A DNA stretch of 48,310 bases. Source: Ruminococcus sp. Lineage in GTDB: Bacteria > Bacillota > Clostridia > Oscillospirales > Ruminococcaceae. The notes below the pieces were generated by a model. It made no database searches. It saw only the letters and a list, made by a program, of their open reading frames with translations, and was not told the DNA's origin. The DNA lies in assembly GCA_024403935.1 (NCBI GenBank), contig JAKSQV010000008.1, forward strand, positions 1 to 48,310. The letters are read 5' to 3'. The position numbers were made by a program, and so were the translations under genes. Shown one piece after another: positions 15,533-24,892 of the stretch; position 1 is the stretch's first letter; each line of letters starts with the position of its first letter.

Positions 15533-17977
15533 TTAAACTCCCACATCGCCGTTCATATCGGCACTGAAGGCTGTATTTCTCATTTCGGGGAGCTTTGCGC
15601 CCTCTGTCAGTATTTCCCTGATGAAGCCGCGCATCTCCTGTGAATTCTTGCATTTCATTATTATACGATAGCGGTATTTCCCGCCGAGCCTGCCGTACGA
15701 AGCCCTTACAGGACCAAGCACACGAACAGGCGTTTTCGGCTGCAGCAGGCGGAGCTTTACATTCATCAGCTCAAGCACGGCATCCGCACCTCGTTTTGTA
15801 TCCGCTTCGGAAGCTCCTGCAAAGCAGAAAATGCACATATCGCATATCGGCGGAAATATCATTGCTCTGCGAATGGCTATCTCCTCTGTGTAGAAGCCCT
15901 TGTAATCCTGCTCTGCCGCAAGATTCATCACATAATGATCCGGCATGAAGGTCTGGAGTATCGCTCTGCCCGAGCGTTCACCGCGTCCGCCTCTGCCGAC
16001 CACCTGTGCCATGCGCGAGAATGTGCGCTCATAGCTGCGGAAGTCGCCATTGTAGAGTGCCTTGTCCACGGACAGCACTCCCACAAGCGTAACATTCGGA
16101 AAGTCAAGCCCCTTGCCGATCATCTGAGTGCCTATCATAATATCGTATTCGCCGCTTCGGAAATCATCGAATCCCTTTTCGTACGAATACCGTGAAAATG
16201 TCGTATCCGCGTCCATTCGCAGGATACGCGCTTCGGGAAAGAGCTCGTTCAGCTCCTCCTCAAGCTTCTGCGTTCCGAAGCCCATACGCTTGAGACGTTC
16301 CGAGCCGCACACAGGGCAGGTTTTCGGTTCGTCACCTGCATAGCCGCAGTAGTGACACATCAGCTTGCCGTTCTTCTTGTGGTATGTCAGCGGCACCGAG
16401 CAGTTCGGGCAGTATATCGGCTGGAAGCAGTCCACACAGCTCGTTATTGTATGGTATCCGCGCCTGTTTAGAAGCAGTATGCTCTGCTCTCCGCGGCTGA
16501 GATTTGCATTTATCTCGTTCACGAGCTGACGGCTGAATTCTGATGTGTTGCCCGTCATCCGCTCCTCGTTCATATCGACTATGCTCACCTTCGGGAGCGG
16601 ATTGCTGCTGTATCGCTTTTTCAGCTCTATCAGCCGGTAAACTCCGCGTTCCGCGAGGTAATAGCTTTCAATGCTCGGAGTTGCCGAAGCAAGGAGCAGC
16701 ACTGCGTTGTGACTGACGCATCTGCGCTTTGCTATATCATGGGCAAGAAAACGCGGTGAGCTGTCGGATTTGTACGAACGCTCACCCTCCTCGTCAATGA
16801 TTATCAGTCCTATATCGGTAAGCGGGGCAAATACTGCGCTTCTCGTGCCGACCACGATATCCGCATCGCCCCGTTTTATCCGTTTATATTCGTCGAGCCG
16901 CTGTCCGAGCGACAAGCCGCTGTGTATCACGGCAACGCGCTCACCGAACAGAGAACGGAATCTCCGCATTACCTGCGGAGTAAGACCTATCTCGGGAATG
17001 AGCATGAGCACCTGCCGTCCGAGCGATGTCGTATCGTATATCAGCTTCTCAAAAACTGAGGTCTTTCCGCTTCCTGTGACACCATGAAGCAGAAAGACTG
17101 CCGCCTTCTTTTCATTTATCTGTGCAAGCACTTCGTCGTGAGCAGACTGCTGCTCATCAGAGAGAACAACGTCCCTCGGATCAGCATGACCGTCAGAGCC
17201 GTCCTCCACGCCGCGAAGCACCTCCATATCATATTCCTCAGCCGCTCCCGAAGCTGCAAGCCTCTTGATTACCGCCTCAGTAAAGCCGCACATATAAGCG
17301 GTCTCCCTCACGGAAGCCGCACCGTATTCGCTGAGGAACTCTGCCGCCTTTTTCTGCTTCGGCGTAAGGTCAAAGCGTGACGGGTCGGCAAGGTAGCTGT
17401 CAGAAAGGCGAACCATTCTCACAGAAGCATCGCCGACATTCTGACGGAAGACATTATTGGATAATATCGCTCCCGCATCAAGCAGCTCGTCAACCGGATG
17501 TCTGCCTTTTTCTTCAATGAAGCCTTCAAGCAGAGCTGTAAGCTCTCCGCTGTTTTTTTTACAGCGGAGCGTTTCAAGCAGCTCGTCAGCCTCAGGGCTG
17601 AGCACAGCAATGTCTGCGAAGTCACCGACAAGGCTGAATGTCTCCTTTGCCCTGACTCCCATTCCGGGCGGAAGCATGGTCTTCACCGCATCAAAATAGG
17701 TGCAGAAGGTCTGCTCGCGGAGATACTCCGCAAGCTTCATCAGCTCATCCGAAATGACAGGTTCATCGTCTATCTGCGCGATTATCGGCTTCAAAGCGGA
17801 GGCATCCCCCTCGCTTAGCCGCATTACCACACCTATCCTGCGTCTGTTGCCCCTGCCGAACGGCACGAGCACCCTGCAGCCCTCTCTGAGCTTTAAATGC
17901 ACGGGAACCGCATAGCTGAACAGCATATCAAATGAATACGCTGTACCGCTGACAGCCGTTTCGGCAATAAGAGACAT
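15533..17977 (-). CDS. priA: Primosomal replication restart helicase PriA
   Basis: A 3'-5' DNA helicase that reloads the replisome at collapsed forks. The 814-residue protein has an N-terminal 3'-DNA-end-binding domain, a winged helix, and superfamily 2 helicase motifs including Walker A GVTGSGKTSVF, motif II DEEGE, ASATPS and a late VVGRGGRGERSGRAILQT. Between them lies a paired zinc-binding insert with about eight cysteines (CVDCFQPIYCPNCS ... CHYCGY ... CPVCGS), diagnostic for PriA. It begins 1 nt past the rpoZ stop. In many Clostridia coaBC sits between rpoZ and priA; here it has moved to another locus in the same window. Confidence 0.96.
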   Translation of the reverse strand: MSLIAETAVSGTAYSFDMLFSYAVPVHLKLREGCRVLVPFGRGNRRRIGVVMRLSEGDASALKPIIAQIDDEPVISDELMKLAEYLREQTFCTYFDAVKTMLPPGMGVRAKETFSLVGDFADIAVLSPEADELLETLRCKKNSGELTALLEGFIEEKGRHPVDELLDAGAILSNNVFRQNVGDASVRMVRLSDSYLADPSRFDLTPKQKKAAEFLSEYGAASVRETAYMCGFTEAVIKRLAASGAAEEYDMEVLRGVEDGSDGHADPRDVVLSDEQQSAHDEVLAQINEKKAAVFLLHGVTGSGKTSVFEKLIYDTTSLGRQVLMLIPEIGLTPQVMRRFRSLFGERVAVIHSGLSLGQRLDEYKRIKRGDADIVVGTRSAVFAPLTDIGLIIIDEEGERSYKSDSSPRFLAHDIAKRRCVSHNAVLLLASATPSIESYYLAERGVYRLIELKKRYSSNPLPKVSIVDMNEERMTGNTSEFSRQLVNEINANLSRGEQSILLLNRRGYHTITSCVDCFQPIYCPNCSVPLTYHKKNGKLMCHYCGYAGDEPKTCPVCGSERLKRMGFGTQKLEEELNELFPEARILRMDADTTFSRYSYEKGFDDFRSGEYDIMIGTQMIGKGLDFPNVTLVGVLSVDKALYNGDFRSYERTFSRMAQVVGRGGRGERSGRAILQTFMPDHYVMNLAAEQDYKGFYTEEIAIRRAMIFPPICDMCIFCFAGASEADTKRGADAVLELMNVKLRLLQPKTPVRVLGPVRASYGRLGGKYRYRIIMKCKNSQEMRGFIREILTEGAKLPEMRNTAFSADMNGDVGV

Positions 17978-17978
17978 C

Positions 17979-18179
17979 TTATTCCTCGTCTGTGCTTACA
18001 ATCTTGCACTTGCCGCTTGCGAGTTCCTCAACAGCGGTCTTTACGGGCTTTTCCTCAAGTGTCTCGCCATTCTCGTAAAGCTCCTCCGAGATCTCTCTTG
18101 CGCGTCTTGCAACTGCGATAACGAGAGAGTAGCAGCTCTCGTTCTTTGAAATGATCTGATTTACTGCTGGTCTAAGCAT
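17979..18179 (-). CDS. rpoZ: RNA polymerase omega subunit
   Basis: A small RNA polymerase subunit that helps fold beta-prime. The 66 residues contain the typical N-terminus [30 protein letters not shown] and a short acidic tail. It overlaps the gmk stop by 8 nt and has GAGGTG before the ATG. The gmk-rpoZ order is standard. Confidence 0.92.
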   Translation of the reverse strand: MLRPAVNQIISKNESCYSLVIAVARRAREISEELYENGETLEEKPVKTAVEELASGKCKIVSTDEE

Positions 18180-18780
18180 TTTTTAACACCTCATCTATAA
18201 ATTCGCTCTGTGAGTCTGAGTTCAGCCTTTCCGCGCGTGTTACCGCGAAGAAGTCGCTGACTGCATTCTCGAGAGCATCATTGACTATGATATAATCGTA
18301 TTTCGGAGCATAGGTCAGCTCCTCGTAAGCGGCGGCAACGCGCTGGGCGATCACCTCTTCTGTCTCTGTGCCGCGCTTGTGAAGGCGGCGGCTGAGCTCC
18401 TGCACCGACGGCGGAGCGATAAACACGAGCAGTGCGTCAGGACGAAGCCTGCGTACGTTCATGGCACCCTGCACCTCGATCTCAAGAATAACGTTTATCC
18501 CCTTTTCAAGGTAAGGATCGACCTCAGACTTGAGCGTACCGTAATAGTGATCGCAGTAGCCTGCGTGTTCCACGAATTCATCGTTTTCTACCCTTTTCTC
18601 GAACTCCTCGTTGGAGATGAAGTAATAGTTTACTCCATCGATCTCGCCCTCACGCGGTTGGCGTGTAGTAGCCGACACTGAACAGCGGAAGCTTTCATCC
18701 TTCAGTATCTCAGTGAGCATTGTGCCCTTTCCGCAGCCCGATGGTGCGGAGAACACGATAAGTCTTCCTTTATTCTTCAT
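18172..18780 (-). CDS. gmk: Guanylate kinase
   Basis: Phosphorylates GMP to GDP with ATP. The 202 residues fit the family. P-loop [16 protein letters not shown]-binding [19 protein letters not shown] and [15 protein letters not shown], and lid segment [16 protein letters not shown] are all present. The ATG at 18780 has AGGTGA about 8 nt upstream and overlaps the 3' end of remA by 11 nt; a GTG four codons upstream is less likely. Confidence 0.96.
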   Translation of the reverse strand: MKNKGRLIVFSAPSGCGKGTMLTEILKDESFRCSVSATTRQPREGEIDGVNYYFISNEEFEKRVENDEFVEHAGYCDHYYGTLKSEVDPYLEKGINVILEIEVQGAMNVRRLRPDALLVFIAPPSVQELSRRLHKRGTETEEVIAQRVAAAYEELTYAPKYDYIIVNDALENAVSDFFAVTRAERLNSDSQSEFIDEVLKNA

Positions 18781-19027
18781 TATCCGTATCACCTGTCCCG
18801 TTTATTCTTGCCGCAAGAGTCTCGGTAATGAGCGAGGACAGGATTATATGACCGCTGTCCATTACTATGACCGCTCTTGTCTTGCGACCGTATGTTGCGT
18901 CAATAGCCCTGCCGTCGTCTTTAGCCTCCTGTATCAGGCGCTTTATCGGGGCGGAATCGGGACTGACTATTGTTACTATCCTTGCTGCGGATATCATATT
19001 GCCGTAGCCGATATTTATAAGTTTCAT
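18770..19027 (-). CDS. remA: RemA/DUF370-family regulatory protein
   Basis: RemA is a small DNA-binding regulator that in B. subtilis activates biofilm matrix and osmoprotection genes. The 85 residues carry the conserved N-terminus [18 protein letters not shown], then [43 protein letters not shown]. The yicC-remA-gmk order is typical of Firmicutes. What it controls here is unknown; many organisms with DUF370 proteins lack the B. subtilis biofilm genes. Confidence 0.92.
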   Translation of the reverse strand: MKLINIGYGNMISAARIVTIVSPDSAPIKRLIQEAKDDGRAIDATYGRKTRAVIVMDSGHIILSSLITETLAARINGTGDTDNEE

Positions 19028-19030
19028 GGC

Positions 19031-19942
19031 TTACTCGATATTCTGTATCTGCTCGCGTATCTTCTCTATCTCAGCCTTCATGTCCACAACTATCTTTGTG
19101 ATGCTGAGATCCTGAGCCTTTGAGCCGATGGTATTGACCTCGCGGTTCATTTCCTGAACGATGAAATCAAGTTTTCTTCCTATTGCTTCCTCCGAGCCGA
19201 GCATCTCTCTGAGCTGGGAGATATGGCTCCTCAGGCGTACCGTTTCCTCGTCCACAGCGATCTTTTCGGCAAATATCGCTGCTTCCGTGATGATACGCTG
19301 CTGATCTATGTCCTTGCTTTCAAGTATCTCGGAGAGTTTCTGATAAAGCCTTCCGCGGTAGTTCTCAACGGTTTTCGGAGACTGCTCCTCGACCTTTGCG
19401 ACCATACCGAGTATCCCTTCAGCCTTGTCGAGTACGTCTGCACGGAGCTTTTCGCCCTCTACGCCGCGCATTTCAACAAATCTGGCAAGTGCCTCCCCTG
19501 CTACCTCAGATACATCGCTCCACACCTGCTCCTCGTCATCGGGAGCCTTCTGTATCGTGAATATATCGGGCAGCTTGATGAGCTTTGAGAGGGTAAGATC
19601 GTCCTCGGCATAAGCTCCCGAACCGCTTTCGCTGTACTTTGCATTGATCTCGCAGCCGAACTCCTTGAGGACCTTGAGATACTCCTCGGCAAGTCCCTTG
19701 TTTATCGCAACGACAGTATCTCTGCCCTCGATATTGCTGATCGTGACATTGACCTCGACCTTGCCTCTTGATATGCCGCTTTTCAGCATTGCCTTGAGCT
19801 TTTCGTCGATATAGTTGTACGTGCGCGGAATACGTGAGGAATATTCATAGTATCTGTGATTGACCGAACGTATTTCAACAAGTATGTCACGGCCGTTCAG
19901 TATCTTCTGAGCTCTGCCGTAGCCTGTCATGCTTCTAACCAA
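19031..19942 (-). CDS. yicC: YicC family endoribonuclease
   Basis: A conserved protein of the YicC/YloC family; E. coli YicC is an endoribonuclease involved in small RNA decay. About 303 residues, with the N-terminal family signature VRSMTGYGRAQ, EIRSVNHRYYEYSSRIP and the C-terminal DUF1732 segment KLDFIVQEMNREVNTIGSKAQD followed by a coiled helix. The usual N-terminus (M-V/I-R-SMTGYGR) is restored by starting at TTG 19942, with AGGTGG 11 nt upstream; a GTG at 19957 is the alternative. It is the first gene of the long leftward operon, 95 nt behind a strong promoter. Confidence 0.92.
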   Translation of the reverse strand: MVRSMTGYGRAQKILNGRDILVEIRSVNHRYYEYSSRIPRTYNYIDEKLKAMLKSGISRGKVEVNVTISNIEGRDTVVAINKGLAEEYLKVLKEFGCEINAKYSESGSGAYAEDDLTLSKLIKLPDIFTIQKAPDDEEQVWSDVSEVAGEALARFVEMRGVEGEKLRADVLDKAEGILGMVAKVEEQSPKTVENYRGRLYQKLSEILESKDIDQQRIITEAAIFAEKIAVDEETVRLRSHISQLREMLGSEEAIGRKLDFIVQEMNREVNTIGSKAQDLSITKIVVDMKAEIEKIREQIQNIE

Positions 19943-20037
19943 TGTCTGTTTCGCCACCTTTTCAGAATTTCATGCATAATATGCCTCTTTCGAGCGATGA
20001 CCCGGCTCTGATATGGGCACACCTATGCTATTATATT

Positions 20038-20066
20038 ATTATAGCACATAAAAAAGAATAATGCAA
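20038..20066 (-). promoter_or_regulatory. Main promoter of the yicC-to-spoVM operon
   Basis: TTGCAT at -35 (20061-20066), 17-nt spacer and TATAAT at -10 (20038-20043), with an extended TGC in front of the -10. The nearest upstream gene ends in its own terminator, so this promoter probably drives the whole 15-gene operon. Confidence 0.8.
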
Positions 20067-20098
20067 GTGTTCCGACATAATATCCGCACTGTTTTCAC

Positions 20099-20130
20099 AA
20101 AAAAGCACTCCCGCATTGCAGGAGTGCTTT
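20099..20130 (-). terminator. Terminator of the Gld-like ABC operon
   Basis: A perfect 10-bp stem (20102-20111/20121-20130) starts 16 nt past the DUF4340 gene stop and is followed on the minus strand by six U. Confidence 0.9.
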
Positions 20131-20145
20131 AGCTCTGTATTTCCG

Positions 20146-21549
20146 TTATTTAAGGTTCGGAGAAAGCTCTGTAAACTCGCAGAGAGTTGTGTATGCCGAC
20201 ATCATCGAATCATTGCCCGTGATGAAATCCGAATCTGTATATGTGCCTGTATATTCGCCGTTGACGAACACATAGCACTCAGTGCCCTCGCCTGTCGGTA
20301 CAAGGTCAACCTTTGACTCCTCACCGCTGCTGAGGACATATCTTGCCGAGAATACAGGATCGGCAAGCTCGGGATCAGCTTCAACATCTGTACCGGTGAT
20401 ACTGATATACGAGAAGCTGTTGTAGAAGTTCGTGAATATATTCTTTATCTCGGCTTTTGACAGGTCGATGGATGTTCCGCGGCATTCGGCGGTATCAGCA
20501 CCCGCATCGATCGTGAACAGGTCCTCCGCTTCGCCGCAGCTGAACTCGAATTCACTGATATTATACATATTTGCGCTCTCAACATTCTGCATGATGATGT
20601 CATAGATATCATAGTCAATGAAGTCAAGATCACTCGAATAAAAGAGTCCGACAAGTCCTGTGTCCTTGATAAGAACATGGAACATATCCTCATTGCCTCT
20701 GCCGTGGCGGCTCACGACAAGCGTATGCGATTTGCCGTCAGTTCCGCTGACAGTCAGCTCGGCATACGGATCGTCAAGCCCGTACTGTGCGAGGTCGGTG
20801 GCATTCTCCTCAAGTATCTGTTCCGCAGTCAGACGAGTCAGCACCGTCGTCATTGTTGACGGGCGTGTCTGATTGACAGTAAGGAGCTTATACTTTTCGG
20901 GGAGTATCCAGCGTCCCGTAGAGCGGTCAATAGTAAGCTCGAAAGCCGTCTTGCCTCCGCGCTTTACCTCTATGCCCGTGATCTCCTCCTCGGAATACGG
21001 GATAATACTGCTGTCAAGGAGGTCAAATCTCGTTGTGAGGAGCGAGGATATCTCCGATGACTGAACAGCATATATCTTGTCTTTTCCCTCAACCATTACA
21101 TAGTAGTAATTGCCCGTGGGACTTGCATCACCGATGTAAAGCGTATTGATGCTTCCGCCGTCATATACGGTGATGATACAAGGCTCATCGAGGCCGTACT
21201 TTTCCTTGCCCTCCTTGTCAGCGATACCGTAATTGGTATCAGCTTCAAGGTCACTGATAGTCGTACAGATGAGCTGAGCCCTGTCCTGTGCGACACGGAA
21301 GCTGTTTCCCGAATCGGGAGCATTCACCCATTCTTCGCCGTCAAGGACGAGGGTGTAGCTGCCCTCATCGCTCTCGATCTCTATCTTGCCGATTTTGTCG
21401 GAGTCAAGGTCAAAAAGGCAGTTCTCTGCGAGTTCCTTCGACTTCTTCTCCTTTTCCCTGCTGTCGTTGTTCTGCACCCAGAAGAACGCACCGGCAGAGA
21501 CAGTCGCCGCTGCGGCAAGGCTTATGACTGCGATAATACCTTTTTTCAT
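20146..21549 (-). CDS. DUF4340 domain protein of Gld-type ABC operon
   Basis: A 467-residue secreted or membrane-anchored protein with one N-terminal helix (about residues 5-22) and a large beta-rich extracytoplasmic region carrying DUF4340-like repeats (for example the segments from KYGLDEPC and QYGLDDPYAELTVSG). The family nearly always lies next to gliding-type ABC transporters; its role is unknown. The start ATG at 21549 shares one base with the stop of the preceding gene (TAATG), with AAGGAG 10 nt upstream. It is the last gene of the operon and ends just before a strong terminator. Confidence 0.85.
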   Translation of the reverse strand: MKKGIIAVISLAAAATVSAGAFFWVQNNDSREKEKKSKELAENCLFDLDSDKIGKIEIESDEGSYTLVLDGEEWVNAPDSGNSFRVAQDRAQLICTTISDLEADTNYGIADKEGKEKYGLDEPCIITVYDGGSINTLYIGDASPTGNYYYVMVEGKDKIYAVQSSEISSLLTTRFDLLDSSIIPYSEEEITGIEVKRGGKTAFELTIDRSTGRWILPEKYKLLTVNQTRPSTMTTVLTRLTAEQILEENATDLAQYGLDDPYAELTVSGTDGKSHTLVVSRHGRGNEDMFHVLIKDTGLVGLFYSSDLDFIDYDIYDIIMQNVESANMYNISEFEFSCGEAEDLFTIDAGADTAECRGTSIDLSKAEIKNIFTNFYNSFSYISITGTDVEADPELADPVFSARYVLSSGEESKVDLVPTGEGTECYVFVNGEYTGTYTDSDFITGNDSMMSAYTTLCEFTELSPNLK

Positions 21550-23108
21550 TAAGCATATCTCCTTCTCAGCCATACGATCAAGCCGACAACAGCAATTACA
21601 ACAGGAATAATGAAGAATAACCTGATAGTACGTGAAGCTTCCGCCGCATCTTCAAATTCAAGCGTATCATAGGAGTTGAACTTCGCGCCTATTCCCATAT
21701 CAATGTCGCTGTTGTAGAGCCATGTGTTCGAGAAAAGTGTGAGCATTCTCGTACCTGTTGTGGCGTATGTCAGGCGGTCGTTGCTTATGGCATCATCGTT
21801 ACCGATGAGATAAAGCTTTGCACCTGTCTGCTTGTTGTAGGAGTAGTATCCGAATACAAGCGGCTCGCCCGAAAGTGTCTCTGCGACCTCCTCGGTGTCG
21901 GAATCGCCGCCCATAGGTGTGCTGACAGTGGTAAAGGAGTTCTGCTCAGATGAGAGTGAGCGGTTTTCGATAATCGAGAATTTCTCTATCTGCTCGCCTG
22001 ATGTTGTAAGCTCAAAGAAGCTTCTTGTATTGGAAACGTAGTCGTATATTCCTGCTTCGTTGTCCTGAAGCTTGGTATTCAGGTCAGTAGTGAGGTCTTC
22101 GGTAGCCTCGGCACTCGGATAGGGATATGAGACCTTGATGAAGTGCTCAAGTATCTTTTCGCGTTCCGCAATAATATCCGGCTGGTCGGTAGTCGCATAG
22201 AGCATTTCCTCCGGGAGGATATTGCTTGCTATTGCAACGTTTGCCTGAAGAGCCGTGCTTTTTTCAGTCACGGTGTTGTAGTGCATACCGAGCTGGAACA
22301 CTGCAAGTAGTGCTTCGATATTCTTGAATCTGCCTCCTTCCTCGGTGGGAGGAAGTATCATCGAGACAGCTCCGCCGTTATCCACATAAGCTTTCAGCTT
22401 CTTGTAATCGGAATCGGTGATGTCCTTTTCGGGAGCAACGAGATATACTATCGCAGTGTTGTCGGGAATGACTTCGACCGTATTGAGGTCAAGCTCCTCT
22501 ACGCTGTAGTTGTCAGCCTTGACAGCATCGGCGTAATCGGAATAATCATCAAGAGTCCTGCTTCCGTAGCCCTTGAGGAAGTATACAGTAGGAAGGCTTC
22601 CGCCTGTACAGAGCTCGATAGCACCTGCGATCAGCGCCTCGCCCTCATAGACGAGTATATCGTTTGAATCGGTAGGGAAGCATCTGATGAACGAGATCTT
22701 CTTTGTAACATCGCCGCATTTGATGAATATGTCGGCAGGATTCACGCTGAGCGTGCCCGTCGGATCGAGGCTCTCAGCCAGCTCTACATCCTTGTTGGGA
22801 TCAAAGCAGGTAAGTGTGATGTTGTCGCGCTTTTCAAGCTCTGTGAGCGTGTGATAGAGCGGCAGGTACTTGGGCACTTCCTGCAGGTCGTTGAGCTGAG
22901 AGAGGAAGTAGACATCAATGTGCTTGTCGGAATTCTTGTCAAGGAGCTGCTTGGTGATCGGGTTGAGCGTGTACTGTCCCGACGGAGTCATATCGAACAC
23001 CTTGTCCTTGTAAGCAAATATCATATTGATCGGTATGAATATCAGCAGTATGAGTATTGCGAGCACGATAGCGAACGCGCCCGAAAAATCGAATTTTTTC
23101 TTTTCCAT
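21549..23108 (-). CDS. GldG-like ABC transporter auxiliary protein
   Basis: A 519-residue protein with an N-terminal helix (about 12-32), a large outside domain and a C-terminal helix ending in a basic RRRYA anchor. The start of the outer domain, FDMTPSGQYTLNPITKQLL, is typical of the GldG/ABC_transp_aux family, as is the LNTVEVIPDNTAIVYLVAPEKDITDSDY region (a glutamine-amidotransferase-like fold). In Bacteroidetes GldG works with GldA and GldF in gliding; in Firmicutes the substrate is unknown. It starts 6 nt after the permease gene and overlaps the DUF4340 gene by one base. Confidence 0.87.
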   Translation of the reverse strand: MEKKKFDFSGAFAIVLAILILLIFIPINMIFAYKDKVFDMTPSGQYTLNPITKQLLDKNSDKHIDVYFLSQLNDLQEVPKYLPLYHTLTELEKRDNITLTCFDPNKDVELAESLDPTGTLSVNPADIFIKCGDVTKKISFIRCFPTDSNDILVYEGEALIAGAIELCTGGSLPTVYFLKGYGSRTLDDYSDYADAVKADNYSVEELDLNTVEVIPDNTAIVYLVAPEKDITDSDYKKLKAYVDNGGAVSMILPPTEEGGRFKNIEALLAVFQLGMHYNTVTEKSTALQANVAIASNILPEEMLYATTDQPDIIAEREKILEHFIKVSYPYPSAEATEDLTTDLNTKLQDNEAGIYDYVSNTRSFFELTTSGEQIEKFSIIENRSLSSEQNSFTTVSTPMGGDSDTEEVAETLSGEPLVFGYYSYNKQTGAKLYLIGNDDAISNDRLTYATTGTRMLTLFSNTWLYNSDIDMGIGAKFNSYDTLEFEDAAEASRTIRLFFIIPVVIAVVGLIVWLRRRYA

Positions 23109-23114
23109 TTCAGA

Positions 23115-23846
23115 TTACCCCCTTTTCCAGCGTCTTCTCTCAATGGCGATATAGTTCCACGAGAGACAGATGAGTATAGCCGAGAGGAAGAACACAAGAT
23201 CAGAGAGCCTGATGAAGCCCTGTGAGAAATAAGCAAATCTCGGCTGTGCCGCAAAAGCATAGAGGAACGACTGGAGCTTCGGGTACTGCATGATGAAGTC
23301 AGTGCGTGAGAAGTCGTCGATGAACAGGAACACGAACATGATTATCTCGCCGATGATGGCTGCGATAATGGAGTTCTCGGTGAAGCTCGAAATGAGCATT
23401 CCGAGTGCAATGAACATCGCACCCCATGCGAAGAAGCCGATATACGCGCAGATAAGCTGGCTCATGACAAGTGTGCCGTTGAGATAGGTGAATATCGGGA
23501 AGAACGACGAGCCTGCGATCATGAACAGAAACACAGTCAGGTTGGCAAGATACTTGCCGAGGATTATCTGTATCACTCCGACAGGCGAGGTCATGAGCAG
23601 CACCTCTGTACCGAACTTGCGCTCGTCCGCGAACGTTCTCATCGTGAGTATCGGGATAAGGAAGATAAAGAAAAAGATGACATTGTAGAATATGTCGGGG
23701 AAAGTAAACTGGAGCACAGGCTGTTCAAGGTTTCCGAGTGCGTTGTTGAACATGATAGTGAACAGGAACATGAACAGTGCCGTTATGACGTATGCGAACG
23801 GAGTGTAGAAGAACGACTGCAGTTCCTTTTTATATATTGAAAACAT
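23115..23846 (-). CDS. ABC-2 type permease, GldF-like
   Basis: A 243-residue integral membrane protein with about six helices and the N-terminal signature IYKKELQSFFYTPFAYVITALFMF, TMRTFADERKFGTEVLL near residue 75 and a terminal aromatic helix. This is the ABC-2/GldF permease family. The ATG overlaps the stop of the ATPase gene by one base (TAATG), so the two halves of the transporter are translationally coupled. Substrate unknown. Confidence 0.88.
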   Translation of the reverse strand: MFSIYKKELQSFFYTPFAYVITALFMFLFTIMFNNALGNLEQPVLQFTFPDIFYNVIFFFIFLIPILTMRTFADERKFGTEVLLMTSPVGVIQIILGKYLANLTVFLFMIAGSSFFPIFTYLNGTLVMSQLICAYIGFFAWGAMFIALGMLISSFTENSIIAAIIGEIIMFVFLFIDDFSRTDFIMQYPKLQSFLYAFAAQPRFAYFSQGFIRLSDLVFFLSAILICLSWNYIAIERRRWKRG

Positions 23847-24892
23847 TATTCTTCGCCCTCCTTTTCTTCGCTTTCATCGGACTCACTGTCCGCCCCGTCT
23901 TCTGCTTCGGGAGGCGTTTCTTCAAGCAGCTCGAGCAGACCATGCTTATCTGATGATCTGTTTATCATATCTACGAATACAGCCTCAAGGTCGGGCTTTT
24001 CGGTGTATATTTCGGATATCTGTATGCCGTGTCCGATAAGCTCGGACATGATCGCGTTCTTGGTATCGTCGCCTGCATCTTCCTTCAGCTTGACTGCAAA
24101 CGAGAAGAAATCATTGCCCTCGGCATCTATGGAGACGATCTCGTCAACGCCGTCTATGAACTCGATGACGTTTGAGGCTTTTATTCTGTCTCCCTTTATC
24201 TTTACGTGGAGAGTGAGGCTGCCGCCGAGCTTCTTTTCGAGGTTTTCAATGGTGTCAACAGCCTTTATGTCGCCCTTGTTTATAATTACTACTCTGTCGC
24301 AGACCGCGCTGACTTCTGAAAGGATGTGCGAGCTGAAAATGACGGAGTGCTCCTTCTTGAGGTCCTTGATGATGTTTCTGACCTCGATGACCTGATTCGG
24401 GTCAAGTCCGACGGTAGGCTCGTCAAGGATGAGGAACTTGGGATTTCCGAGCAGAGCCTGTGCAAATCCGACACGCTGCTTATAGCCCTTGGAAAGATTC
24501 TTTATGAGCTTGTCCTGAACATCCTCGATCTTCAGCAGCTTCATTACTCTGATGATCTCGCTCTTGCGTTCCGAAGAACGGATACGCTTCAGTCCCGCAC
24601 AGAAGGAAAGGTATTCCTTGACGCGCATTTCGGGGTAAACAGGCGGTATCTCGGGAAGGTAGCCTATGTTCTTCTTTGCGGCGACAGGATCTTTGGAAAT
24701 ATCGCTGCCGAAGATGGTGACCGTTCCTGCCGTCATGGGCAGATAGCCTGCGATCATGTTCATCGTGGTGGATTTGCCTGCGCCGTTAGGCCCGAGGAAT
24801 CCGAGAATCTCATTATCGTTTATCGTAAAGCTGATATTGTTCACAGCACGGTTGCTGCCGTAATACTTCGTGAGTTTATCAATAGTGATCAT
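23846..24892 (-). CDS. ABC transporter ATP-binding protein, GldA-like
   Basis: The 348-residue ATPase of an ABC exporter. Walker A GPNGAGKSTT, Q-loop region GYLPEIPPVYPEM, signature LSKGYKQRVGFAQALLGNP, Walker B FLILDEPTVGLD and the switch His in FSSHILSE are intact. A C-terminal extension of about 130 residues ends in a strongly acidic tail. The ATG at 24892 has AAAGGA 7 nt upstream; an upstream in-frame start lacks a site. First gene of the four-gene operon. A possible promoter just upstream has a TATACT -10 and a weak CTGAGA -35 (17-nt spacing). Confidence 0.93.
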   Translation of the reverse strand: MITIDKLTKYYGSNRAVNNISFTINDNEILGFLGPNGAGKSTTMNMIAGYLPMTAGTVTIFGSDISKDPVAAKKNIGYLPEIPPVYPEMRVKEYLSFCAGLKRIRSSERKSEIIRVMKLLKIEDVQDKLIKNLSKGYKQRVGFAQALLGNPKFLILDEPTVGLDPNQVIEVRNIIKDLKKEHSVIFSSHILSEVSAVCDRVVIINKGDIKAVDTIENLEKKLGGSLTLHVKIKGDRIKASNVIEFIDGVDEIVSIDAEGNDFFSFAVKLKEDAGDDTKNAIMSELIGHGIQISEIYTEKPDLEAVFVDMINRSSDKHGLLELLEETPPEAEDGADSESDESEEKEGEE

